Notes: generated by a model from the letters alone, not told the origin. Positions 1 to 6,467 are shown, numbered from the stretch's first letter. The stretch is 52,500 nucleotides of DNA from Pseudomonadota bacterium (GCA_021816925.1 JAKAWQ010000018.1:1-52500); one strand, 5' to 3'. Numbers and translations are program-made.

Positions 1-270
1 CCCGGATCGCGCGCCGGATGATTGCCCGCGCGGTCGCGGCAAAGGTCCCGTTCTCTTTTGTCGCGGCGGACAGCGCGTATGGCACCGGGGAGATCGGGAC
101 CGCGCTGCGCAAGACAGGCAAGGCAGGCAAGGGACATGTCCTGGGCGTCGCCTCCAACCACGTGTTCCGCTCCCGGGGCAAGAAGCGGCTGGTGGGCGGC
201 ACTGCCGCGAAGATCGCGCAAAATCTTCCCCAAGACGCCTGGCGGCGCAGATCGGCGGGCGAAGGCACCG
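1..270 (+). pseudogene. IS701-family transposase fragment
   Basis: The reading frame is open from the left edge and shows the DDE core of IS701-type transposases: an RMIARA helix, then VPFSFVAADSAYGTG with a catalytic-type Asp, then HVFRSRGKKR and AKIAQNLPQDAWRR. Similarity stops after SAGEGT near base 270 and the rest of the frame is not transposase-like, so the C-terminal half and its glutamate are gone. A short in-frame duplication (GGCAAGGCA) gives an extra KTGKAGKG stretch compared with the family as I remember it. The 5' part lies outside the window. It is a dead insertion-sequence remnant at the edge of an accessory region. The family call is by recall. Confidence 0.75.
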
Positions 271-325
271 CGGTTGATCCGTCCGCAGGTGCTGCGCGGT
301 CGAGTCTTGCAGATCGATGCCGAGT

Positions 326-353
326 TCCTTACTCTTACATGTAAGAGTAAGGA
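326..353. promoter_or_regulatory. 28-bp perfect palindrome, likely antitoxin operator
   Basis: Bases 326-353 form a perfect 28-bp palindrome with half-site TCCTTACTCTTACA. Its right arm contains the ribosome-binding site of the downstream antitoxin gene (AAGGAGG, 349-355), which starts at GTG 362. AbrB/MazE-fold antitoxins usually bind a palindrome over their own promoter, so an autoregulatory operator is the simplest reading. In RNA the same bases could fold into a 14-bp stem that hides the ribosome-binding site. Confidence 0.7.
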
Positions 354-361
354 GGCGGGCC

Positions 362-595
362 GTGCGCATCACGTCCAAAGGTCAGGTGACCATTCCGGCC
401 GAAATCCGCGAGCGGGCGGGTCTGCTGCCGCAGACGGAAGTGGAATTCGAGTTCGACGGCAAGGTCGTGCGCATCGTTCGCGCCAAAGCCCGTAAGAGCG
501 ATGGTCGCGGCGCCCGGCTTGTCGCTCATTTGCGGGGACGTGGCGATGTCGCGATGAGCACGGATGCAATCATGGCGCTGACCCGCGATGACTGA
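362..595 (+). CDS. AbrB/MazE-fold antitoxin (VapB-like)
   Basis: A 77-residue DNA-binding antitoxin paired with the PIN toxin downstream. The N-terminal swapped-hairpin motif is plain: RITSKGQVTIPAEIRERAGL, then VEFEFDGKVVRIVRA. The C-terminal tail (about residues 30-77) is expected to wrap the toxin. I chose GTG 362 because AAGGAGG ends 6 bases upstream; an ATG at 317 would add 15 residues that do not resemble the family and lies ahead of the palindrome. The TGA stop at 593-595 is followed directly by the toxin ATG at 596, so the pair is translationally coupled. Expression is probably autoregulated through the palindrome at 326-353. Confidence 0.85.
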   Translation: MRITSKGQVTIPAEIRERAGLLPQTEVEFEFDGKVVRIVRAKARKSDGRGARLVAHLRGRGDVAMSTDAIMALTRDD

Positions 596-1021
596 ATGAC
601 TGCGGTACTGATCGACGCCAACGTTCTTCTCGACGTCATGACGGAAGACGTGCGTTGGCTCGCATGGTCGGCGGGAGCCATCGAACGTGCCGCCGATCGC
701 TATCGTCTTGTCATCAATCCGGTCGTTTATGCCGAGGTCTCGATTCGGTATTCGCGGATCGAGGAGCTCGACGCCGCACTTCCGAAAGCCATGTTCGACC
801 GTGAAGCAATTCCGTACGAAGCCGCCTTTCTCGCAGGCAAGTCATTCTTGACCTATCGACGGCGGGGCGGAACAAAGCGATCCCCGCTTCGGGACTTTTT
901 CATTGGCGCCCATGCAGCCGTCGCCGGATATCTGCTGATGACACGGGATGCGACACGCTACCGTACTTATTTCCCCAGGCTGCCTCTGATTGCTCCGAGC
1001 CAGGTTTCCCCTTCAAGGTAG
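596..1021 (+). CDS. PIN-domain ribonuclease toxin (VapC-like)
   Basis: A 141-residue PIN-domain protein, normal length for VapC. The acidic metal-binding residues of the family are all present: Asp in LIDANVLLD near residue 7, Glu in VYAEVS near 47, Asp in PLRDFFIGAHA near 99, and Asp in MTRDATRYRTYFP near 117. VapC toxins cleave RNA, often initiator tRNA or rRNA; the target here is unknown. It starts at the base after the antitoxin stop. No frameshift or missing active-site residue is visible, so this is the only toxin in the left arm that looks fully intact. Confidence 0.88.
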   Translation: MTAVLIDANVLLDVMTEDVRWLAWSAGAIERAADRYRLVINPVVYAEVSIRYSRIEELDAALPKAMFDREAIPYEAAFLAGKSFLTYRRRGGTKRSPLRDFFIGAHAAVAGYLLMTRDATRYRTYFPRLPLIAPSQVSPSR

Positions 1022-1102
1022 GGCTATGGCGTAGACATGGTGCTCATCATTGCCGGTCGCGGCCCGGCACCGCCGCCCATGGGCCCGCCCGCAAGCCCGC
1101 AG

Positions 1103-1435
1103 TCAGCCCGCCCGTCTTTTCTGCTCGTCATCCATGAAGGAGCGAAGGACCGCATTCATCCGCGTCTGGTAACCGGCACCCTGGCCCTTGAACCAGTCGA
1201 TCACGTCGGCATCCAGCCGCACCGACATCAGCCGCTTGCGCGCCGGCATCGCCGCCTCGGCCTTCAGGTGCCAATCCTTCGGAACCCGGCCCCGGTCGGG
1301 ATCATTCCGGATGCTCTTTTCGAGCTCGGCCTCCCCCATCCGACTGAGCCGGGCCATGTCGGTCCGGCTTCCGCCCTGCCTCTTCTTTCGCAGTTCACTC
1401 GCCGAAAACCTGCTGGTAGTGCCTTCATTCGCCAT
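1103..1435 (-). CDS. brnA: BrnA-family antitoxin
   Basis: A 110-residue protein with the BrnA signature in its C-terminal half: MPARKRLMSVRLDADVIDWF, then the GYQTRMNAVLRSFM helix of a ribbon-helix-helix fold. The N-terminal half is charged and low in complexity (ELRKKRQGGSRTD, then SRMGEAELEKSI, then PKDWHLKAEA), as in other BrnA proteins. The ATG at 1433-1435 overlaps the last 11 bases of the brnT-like remnant, which is the usual brnTA arrangement. BrnA normally binds BrnT and represses the pair. The coding sequence looks intact although its partner does not. Confidence 0.87.
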   Translation of the reverse strand: MANEGTTSRFSASELRKKRQGGSRTDMARLSRMGEAELEKSIRNDPDRGRVPKDWHLKAEAAMPARKRLMSVRLDADVIDWFKGQGAGYQTRMNAVLRSFMDDEQKRRAG

Positions 1436-1661
1436 CTCGTGCCTTCCGCATGAAAATCATACGCAATACGGATCCTCGCATCGTATAGATGATGCACCCC
1501 GGGACATCATCGAGCCTGCCGATGGCCATCGAGCGCGCCTCGCCCTCGTCCGGCTTCGCCGGAAGACGGAGACACGGGCCATCAAACACGCCGACCGCAT
1601 CAATATGCCCCTTGCCCGCCGCCGTACCGATCAGCCGCTCCAGGATGTCCGTTCCGAACAT
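1425..1661 (-). pseudogene. degenerate BrnT-like toxin
   Basis: Upstream of brnA on the minus strand, a 78-codon frame from ATG 1661 to TGA 1425 carries the second half of a BrnT fold: DAVGVFDGPCLRLPAK, then GEARSMAIGRLDD, then IIYTMRGSVLRMIFMRKA. BrnT proteins are usually about 90 residues, begin with a FEWD-x-x-K stretch and end with a conserved basic helix. Here the first 20 residues do not match that start and the tail ends early at ARDGE. RNase activity is doubtful because the N-terminal lysine region of the family is absent. A divergent functional variant cannot be excluded. Confidence 0.6.
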
Positions 1662-1673
1662 GTCCGCATGAGA

Positions 1674-1896
1674 CCGCACGCAGGTTCCGCAACACAATCT
1701 CGCGGGCGATCTCCACCGAGAGCGTCGGCTCGATGATCCGTTCGGGCTCGCCGGGAGGATTGAAGCGGATCCGCATGGAAGAGACCGGAACAATGCAGCC
1801 GCGATAGAGGAGGAGCTCCAGTCCGCTGTGCACCTGAATGAGGAAGCGCTGCTCGCCGTAATCCGTGACATGCGCGTTGAAAGTCGCGACAGGAAC
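1674..1896 (-). pseudogene. possible coding remnant, family not recognised
   Basis: About 74 codons on the minus strand read like a folded protein rather than a shadow frame: VATFNAHVTDYGEQRFLIQV, then ELLLYRGCIVPVSSMRIRFN, then ERIIEPTLSVEIAREIVLRN. The stretch has no credible start and no matching stop, is bounded upstream by the interspersed repeat at 1968-2036, and runs out of sense just before the brnT-like remnant. I do not recognise the family. It may be the tail of a plasmid- or phage-type gene. Confidence is low. Confidence 0.25.
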
Positions 1897-1967
1897 CTCG
1901 CCGCTGCCAAAAGCCGTTCCACAGTCGCACGCCCCCGGCTGCCCTTCCGTGCGGGCCCGCCCTTCTT

Positions 1968-2036
1968 CCCCCTCGCCCCGCGCGAAGCGCGTGGGAGAGG
2001 GTGGCGCCCGGACACCGTCCGGGCGCCGGGTGAGGG
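1968..2036 (+). repeat. interspersed double-hairpin repeat, copy 1
   Basis: A 69-bp element starting CCCCCTCGCCCCGCGCGAAG and ending GGGTGAGGG. It contains two inverted repeats: CGCGC/GCGCG around a short loop near 1979-1991, and GGCGCCCGGACACCGTCCGGGCGCC at 2003-2027 given here as arms GGCGCCCGGA and TCCGGGCGCC. A second copy in opposite orientation lies at 21400-21466. It resembles the REP/BIME-type intergenic elements common in GC-rich proteobacteria. Confidence 0.7.
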
Positions 2037-2159
2037 CCTGCCACCATGCCGCGAACGACGCCGATCCCGAGCCGCTCCGCGAACCGCTGCAGCCCTTCGC
2101 CACCAGCGAATTACCGGAATCCGCCACCGCTCTCGCCGAAAGCATTGGCCGCGCCGCCG

Positions 2160-2392
2160 GCGACCATCGACTTCGTCTCCCTCCGCAAAGGCGTCTTCGA
2201 CGGCGTGCTTCAGGAAACCCTCCTCGCCACCTGCCGCCGTGCCGCTTCAACTCCCCGAACGCCATCAGCACCGGCCCGCTGGTCTGGAACCGGCACAAGA
2301 ATCAGCTCGCCCACGCGCCCGGCCGCAACCGCCACCCGCTGATCTGGGCCGAGGCCATCACGTCGGACGGCCGTCCCCCCGCCCCGAGCTGA
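2160..2392 (+). pseudogene. Eco57I-type DNA methylase remnant, frameshifted
   Basis: Two consecutive pieces in different frames look like the C-terminal part of Eco57I-type restriction-modification methylases. Bases 2160-2240 encode FVSLRKGVFDGVLQETLLAT, and after a frame change near 2240 bases 2243-2389 encode NAISTGPLVWNRHKNQL, then HPLIWAEAITSDGR. The family normally runs STGPLVWNR...PLIWAEAVTPDGRF. The catalytic NPPY part is not visible upstream and the frame stops at 2390-2392. Only about 75 codons of a gene that is normally several hundred codons remain. It indicates that a restriction-modification or BREX-like methylase once stood here. Confidence 0.6.
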
Positions 2393-2650
2393 CTGACCCC
2401 GACCCGCCTGACACGTGAACCGTCTGCACCAAAGCCCAGCCGGCCGGTCCACGCCACCCGCGCCACCGCGGCGGCTCCCCTCGCCAAGATCAGGCCCGCG
2501 TTTGACACCTCCGCCCTGCCGGCTTCCCGCGATCGCGGAGTCTTCCTTTCGCGCCCGCGGACCCTTCGTTTCGCGCCCGCGCCGGGCCCGCCTGGCTCAA
2601 CCTTGCAGCCGTTTCCGTGTTATCCTTTGCTATCGAGAAGTAACGCCGCG

Positions 2651-3049
2651 ATGAGCATGCCAACCACAACCGACACGGCGGACCATGTGATTGCCATCCT
2701 GCGCGAGCATGAGGCGGAACTCCGCCGCGCCGGCGTCCGCCACCTGTCGCTGTTCGGCTCCTTCGCTCGCGGCGATGACGAGCCCGGCAGTGACGTGGAC
2801 CTCGCCGCCGAGCTGGACCCGGAAGCCCGCATTGGGCTTTTCGCGCTCGAGGCCTTGGAGCGGCGCCTGGCCGAGTTGGTCGGGCGCAAGGTCGACCTGC
2901 TGGCCGAGCCGGTGGAGAAGCCGCGCCCGCGGAACAAGATAGACCGCGACCGCCGGCGTGCCTTCTCGCCACGACCCGGCCGACTTCCTGGCCGACATCA
3001 TCGACAACCGGGAAACAGATCGAGAGTCATTTGGCCGGCATGGACCTGA
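2651..3049 (+). CDS. MNT-type nucleotidyltransferase antitoxin (MntA-like)
   Basis: A minimal nucleotidyltransferase with the GS-x10-DxD motif intact (GSFARGDDEPGSDVDL, about residues 35-50) after a VRHLSLF strand, and the conserved ending GRKVDLLAEPVEKPR. Proteins of this type AMPylate and silence a partner HEPN RNase. ATG 2651 is chosen; ATG 2657 is an alternative. The family normally ends near RRRAF, where the HEPN gene begins; here the frame reads on for about 30 unrelated residues into the HEPN gene, so the original stop may be lost. Its toxin partner (2958 onwards) is broken, leaving an orphan antitoxin. Confidence 0.8.
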   Translation: MSMPTTTDTADHVIAILREHEAELRRAGVRHLSLFGSFARGDDEPGSDVDLAAELDPEARIGLFALEALERRLAELVGRKVDLLAEPVEKPRPRNKIDRDRRRAFSPRPGRLPGRHHRQPGNRSRVIWPAWT

Positions 3050-3205
3050 GCGCCTTCGCCAACAGCGGATTGGTGCGAGACGCCGTGGAACACTGCCTGG
3101 AACGCGTGTGCGAAGCCGCACACCGCATGGGCGATCGCGCGGCCGAGCTGATGCCCGGCCAGCCCGGGGGCGACATCCGTGGCATGGGCAATCGCCTCCA
3201 GGACC
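2958..3205 (+). pseudogene. HEPN (DUF86-type) toxin, 5' part, frameshifted
   Basis: GTG 2958 overlaps the MNT gene and opens MPSRHDPADFLADIIDN, the usual start of an MNT-linked HEPN RNase. A one-base insertion around 3008-3016 moves the reading frame, after which it continues QIESHLAGMDLSAFANSG, then VEHCLERVCEAAHRMGDRAA, then GDIRGMGNRL. Similarity ends near base 3200, immediately before the R-x4-6-H-x-Y catalytic motif; the frame then runs on for about a dozen unrelated codons to TAA 3238-3240. The matching C-terminal piece occurs at 4134-4247, beyond a nuclease gene. Confidence 0.72.
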
Positions 3206-3249
3206 TCACTTCCCTTTGCTCGGCCGAGCAGTCGCTGTAATTGGAAGCG

Positions 3250-3962
3250 ATGGCTCGGGTACTATGTGGCAACTGTGAAACGGTCCTGGATGAGGACTCC
3301 GGCCTCAAACCGGAAGAACGTCAGCCGTGTCCTGCCTGCGGTTCAACAGCACGGAAGTTCGAAGTGGCGATAACGACGATGATCAGGACGGAGGTGACCG
3401 CTTCAGTCGGGGTAATATCTGCCAATGTACGAGCAATCACGCCTGTATCCGATCTTCTGTTGCAGGCCGTCGTCGTCGCAGGAGACAAGAGAACCGAAGG
3501 AAGGTTGATAGAGGCAGTCGCAACTCCGTGGTTCGACATCATCGAACTCCTCAAGTGTGACCCAAGCATTGCCTTCCAAATTCCAGCCTGCAGGTGGGAG
3601 GAAATAATAGCTGGCTCCTATCGAAAGCAGGTTTCAACGAGGTGATACTCACGCCGCGAAGTGGCGACAGCGGCCGCGATGTTATCGCAACTATGCATGC
3701 AATTGGCAGCGTCCGCATAATTGATCAGGTCAAGGCATACACGCCTGGCCATCTGGTGACGGCCGAAGATGCAAGAGCACTATACGGCGTCTTGATGCTG
3801 GATGGGGCCGCCAAGGGGTTTTTGACCACAACTTCGGATTTCGCTCCGCTCCTGACTAAAGACCTTCTTCTAGGTCCAATCATCCCGTCACGCATCGAAC
3901 TGATCAACGGAACAGCTCTTCTCAGACGGCTTGAGGATATAGCGAGAAAGTCAGGCAGCTAA
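3250..3962 (+). pseudogene. zinc-ribbon plus Mrr-like restriction endonuclease, frameshifted
   Basis: Two overlapping frames join into one protein of about 237 residues. The first (ATG 3250) has a zinc ribbon, CGNCETVLD then CPACGSTA, followed by a mixed domain ending WEEIIAGSYRK. The second carries AGFNEVILTPRSGDSGRDVI, then VRIIDQVKAYTPG, a PDDEXK core of Mrr type (Asp of GRD, then QVK). Restoring one G near 3628-3632 fuses SYRK to AGFNEV, so a single-base deletion separates the halves. The second half keeps a full domain with no stop before TAA 3960-3962. It seems to lie inside the HEPN gene. A sequencing error would make it intact. Confidence 0.65.
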
Positions 3963-4078
3963 CCTCGACCTCCCACCGCCTTCCGAGTGAAGGACCGCAT
4001 TATCATAGGCTCCATTCCAGGCCCAGACACAGCAACTTCGGTGTACAGTTCATAGACATCGTTTCACCGGAGCAGGTA

Positions 4079-4128
4079 GGCTGTGGAGTTGATGGACAAC
4101 GCGGAACGTTGCCCACAACCCCACAGCC
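4079..4128. repeat. 50-nt imperfect hairpin
   Basis: Outer arms GGCTGTGG (4079-4086) and CCACAGCC (4121-4128) pair perfectly; an inner stem CAACG/CGTTG closes the loop CGGAA (4097-4111), with GTTG/CAAC pairing between them. It lies between the nuclease stop (3962) and the HEPN C-terminal piece (4134). It could be a terminator without a T-tract, an element end, or chance in GC-rich DNA. Confidence 0.45.
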
Positions 4129-4133
4129 ACCAC

Positions 4134-4247
4134 CATCCCTCCGACCGACTGAGCCGGCACGTGATCTGGAACTCTGTCCGCCACGACCTGCCGGCCCTCG
4201 CGGCAGATCGACGGCGGGCGCTCGCTGAATTGCAAGGGAAAACGTGA
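4134..4247 (+). pseudogene. HEPN toxin, 3' part
   Basis: In one frame ending at TGA 4245-4247 the bases encode HPSDRLSRHVIWNSVRHD, then LPALAADRRRALAEL, which closely resembles the last 35 residues of MNT-linked HEPN proteins (pattern RHAYDR...IWN-x-V-x-x-DLPAL-x-AD-x-RRAL). The 5' part at 2958-3205 ends exactly where this one would resume. At the junction the family's H-A-Y reads H-P-S, so even if rejoined the catalytic tyrosine is missing. There is no start codon with family support. I infer that the two parts were one gene split by about 0.93 kb. Confidence 0.6.
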
Positions 4248-4416
4248 ATTACCGCGCCGCGAGGCCGCCAAGGAAAGAAGACCTCACCGCCTGCTGCCCC
4301 CGAGGCGATGCGGAAGCGATCGTCACCGTTCCTCACCACCAGCAGCGGGATCCCGTCCCGCTGCCCCCGCGCCTTGGCCGACGCGGCCGCCCGAGCATCA
4401 GCCCTCGCCCTCCGGG

Positions 4417-4920
4417 CTACCCGATCATCCGCCGCACATCCTGAAGCATCACCATCAACGTCATGCGGTCCCCCGGCGAAGGGTCGAAACCGAGCGCTTG
4501 ATAGAAGGCCCTCGCTTCATCTGAAATCGCATGGACGAGAATGCCGCGGATGCCGATCGTCTCGGCCGCGTGCGCCACGCGTAACGCACAGTCGCGAAAG
4601 AGAGCCCGCCCGAGCCCCCGCCCCTGCACCCGCCGATCGACGGCAAGGCGGCCAAGCACCGCCACCGGAATGGGGTCCGGCATGTTACGGCGGAAGCGTC
4701 CGACGCTGCCGGCAACCGCAATGGCGCCCGACGCCAGCGCGTAATACGCAACGACCCGGCGGCCTTCCGGAACCACGTACGTCCGCGAGGCTCCGCTCAC
4801 CTGGTTCGCCCGCGCGCGGCGCCTCAGCCACTCGTCCAGCGAGACAATCCCGCACGCGAAACCGTCAAGCTCATGCGCATCCGCCAGCGGCTCGGGTCGC
4901 GCAAGCTGAACACGCTCTAC
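4417..4920 (-). CDS. GNAT toxin of TacT type lacking a canonical start
   Basis: The protein has the TacT layout: PEPLADAHELDGFACG, then DEWLRRRARANQ, then the acetyl-CoA loop RLAVDRRVQGRGLGRALF and the catalytic-type tyrosine in DEARAFYQALGF. TacT acetylates charged tRNAs. The frame is open well upstream, but the only ATG/GTG/TTG is GTG 4800, which would remove the first 40 conserved residues. The expected start region overlaps the tacA stop at 4917-4919, where the codon is GTA. I give the span from that codon (168 residues, normal family length). Translation would need a non-standard start; otherwise the gene is silenced. Confidence 0.65.
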   Translation of the reverse strand, partial: VERVQLARPEPLADAHELDGFACGIVSLDEWLRRRARANQVSGASRTYVVPEGRRVVAYYALASGAIAVAGSVGRFRRNMPDPIPVAVLGRLAVDRRVQGRGLGRALFRDCALRVAHAAETIGIRGILVHAISDEARAFYQALGFDPSPGDRMTLMVMLQDVRRMIG

Positions 4921-5198
4921 CCCCAGGGCGGTACCGTCTCCATCGTCCGCCGCAGCCGCTCGTTCGGTTCAGGCGGTTCGTCGAGCCGCGCCAGAAAGGC
5001 CGCATAGGCCCGCGGGCTCACCGCGAACACGGTCCGATCGAGCAACGCCTCCTCGGCCGCACGCCGCGCAGCCTCCAGCACGAAACCCGTGCGCGTCTTG
5101 CCAGTGAGCGTCGCAGCCCGATCGATCAGGCCACGCTCCTCCGGCCGGATTCGGAGATTGAGAGCCTCCCGACGCCGCGCAGCCTGCGCCTTGGCCAA
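4917..5198 (-). CDS. TacA/DUF1778 ribbon-helix-helix antitoxin
   Basis: A 93-residue DUF1778 protein: ARRREALNLRIRPEERGLID, then RAATLTGKTRTGFVLEAARR (ribbon-helix-helix), then a C-terminal tail FAVSPRAYAAFLARLDEPPEP that normally blocks the acetyl-CoA site of the GNAT partner. TTG 5198 is taken as the start because AAGGAGG lies 5 bases upstream and the protein then begins AKAQAARRREALN as usual; GTG 5231 is further out without such a site. Its stop overlaps the tacT-like frame. The antitoxin appears complete. Confidence 0.85.
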   Translation of the reverse strand: MAKAQAARRREALNLRIRPEERGLIDRAATLTGKTRTGFVLEAARRAAEEALLDRTVFAVSPRAYAAFLARLDEPPEPNERLRRTMETVPPWG

Positions 5199-5306
5199 GG
5201 TTGCCTCCTTGTCGAGCTCATCCTGACACACCGTAACGCCGTTGTCATTACCGGAATGCCCCCACGGACCCTGCCCCTCGCGGGCCGCCCCGCTCCGCGC
5301 CGGCGC

Positions 5307-5708
5307 TCACCGCCGATCTTTTGCCGCCCGCCTCTGCGTCCCGGCGCCGCCCGCCTCGCCGCCACGGCCGAGATACCGCACCAGCACCACCGCATTGTTC
5401 CGCTCGGCGTCGTGCGCCGCATAGACGAGCGTCACCGGCCCCTGCGCGAGCAAGTCCCTGAGCGGCGCGAGCGCGCCCTCGTTTGCCTTGAGTTCCGCCT
5501 CGTAGCGGCGCGCGAACTCCTCCCACCGCTCGGGCCGGTGCCCGAACCAGGCCCTGAGCTCCGCACTCGGCGCCGCATCCTTGAGCCAAAGCTCGATCCG
5601 CGCCTTCGCCCGCGAAACCCCGCGCGGCCAGAGCCGATCGACGAGCACCCGCGCCCCCTCGTCCTCTCCGGGCGGCTCGTAGGCGCGCTTGAGGCGGATG
5701 GGGTTCAT
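5307..5708 (-). CDS. DUF488 family protein (YeaO-like)
   Basis: A 133-residue protein with the DUF488 pattern: IRLKRAYEPPGEDEGARVLV, then DRLWPRGVSRAKARIELWL, then WFGHRPERWEEFARRYEAEL, then VTLVYAAHDAERNNAVVL. ATG 5708 overlaps the stop of the upstream Fe-S repair gene by 4 bases (ATGA), so the two are one transcript. The biochemical role of DUF488 is not established. The neighbour suggests induction under nitrosative or oxidative stress. Confidence 0.8.
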   Translation of the reverse strand: MNPIRLKRAYEPPGEDEGARVLVDRLWPRGVSRAKARIELWLKDAAPSAELRAWFGHRPERWEEFARRYEAELKANEGALAPLRDLLAQGPVTLVYAAHDAERNNAVVLVRYLGRGGEAGGAGTQRRAAKDRR

Positions 5709-6385
5709 GCCGCGTCGGCAAAGCGCGGGAAAAGAACGTTGTTCTCGAGATGCACGTGCTCGGTAAGATCGTCGCGAAATTTCGCAAGCCCCGTATAAAG
5801 CGCGCGCCACGTTGCACAGGCATCGGCGGGAACGCTCATCTCGCCCGTAACCGCGCCGATCTCGGCAAGCTCCGCGCCCGCCTCGTCATGCTCCGCGCGC
5901 ATCCGGCCAATCGGCTCGCTGATTCCAGGCCGACCGCCGGCAAGCATCATCGGAAAGAGGATCATCTCCTCCTTCTGCTGATGCACCTCGAGCTCCTCGG
6001 CCAACCCCTCGATCAGTTCGGCAAGGCCCCTCGGCACCGCGGGATGCGCCCGGTGCACGGCTTCCACACGCAGGGCAAGCCGCGCAAGCTCGGGCAGCTC
6101 GCGCCGATGCACCTGATGATACCGGGCCACGATATGGGCGATCAGCCGCGGCGTCTCAGCAACCGCGATGTCGCCCTCCTCCGCCGGCGCGAGCAAGGCA
6201 AGCTCACCGAGCAGCTTCCCAAGCGAAACCCCGCGCCGCCGCGCCGCCTCGGCGAGCGTTGCCCCGCCGCCGCAGCAGAAATCGAGCTTTTCGCGCCGGA
6301 AGATCGACGTGGCGCCCGCCAGGCTCGCGGCAATCTCCCCGATCGGGCGGGCGGCAAGCTCAGGCGCTTCGGTGGTTGCACTCAT
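5705..6385 (-). CDS. di-iron Fe-S cluster repair protein (YtfE/ScdA/RIC)
   Basis: A 226-residue protein. The N-terminal ScdA domain has IFRREKLDFCCGGG with its paired cysteines (about residues 28-41). The hemerythrin-like part follows, with histidines in ARYHQVHRRELP, AVHRAHPAV, VHQQKEEMILFP, MRAEHDEAG and EHVHLENNVLFP, which supply the di-iron site. The family restores iron-sulfur clusters damaged by nitric oxide or peroxide. It is the first gene of a two-gene unit with DUF488. An inverted repeat at 6451-6467 lies 66 bases upstream and may be an NsrR-type site. Confidence 0.9.
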   Translation of the reverse strand: MSATTEAPELAARPIGEIAASLAGATSIFRREKLDFCCGGGATLAEAARRRGVSLGKLLGELALLAPAEEGDIAVAETPRLIAHIVARYHQVHRRELPELARLALRVEAVHRAHPAVPRGLAELIEGLAEELEVHQQKEEMILFPMMLAGGRPGISEPIGRMRAEHDEAGAELAEIGAVTGEMSVPADACATWRALYTGLAKFRDDLTEHVHLENNVLFPRFADAA

Positions 6386-6450
6386 CGGCGGCCTCCTTCG
6401 CTTCGGGGTCGGGCACCCCGGGTGACGCCGCGGAGCATAGCGGTTTATTG

Positions 6451-6467
6451 TGGTATCAGGAATACCA
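6451..6467. promoter_or_regulatory. inverted repeat upstream of Fe-S repair gene (NsrR-like?)
   Basis: TGGTAT-CAGGA-ATACCA is a perfect 6-bp inverted repeat with a 5-base spacer, in an AT-rich patch 66 bases before the repair gene. NO-responsive Rrf2 regulators (NsrR) control ytfE/dnrN genes in many proteobacteria and bind AT-rich inverted repeats of similar size. The assignment is inferred from position and symmetry. Confidence 0.4.

Noticed and set aside
3200-4142. Group I or group II intron with a nuclease gene
   Set aside because: The HEPN exon ends lack the intact H-x-Y codons, so splicing would not restore the protein, and no intron core structure was recognised.
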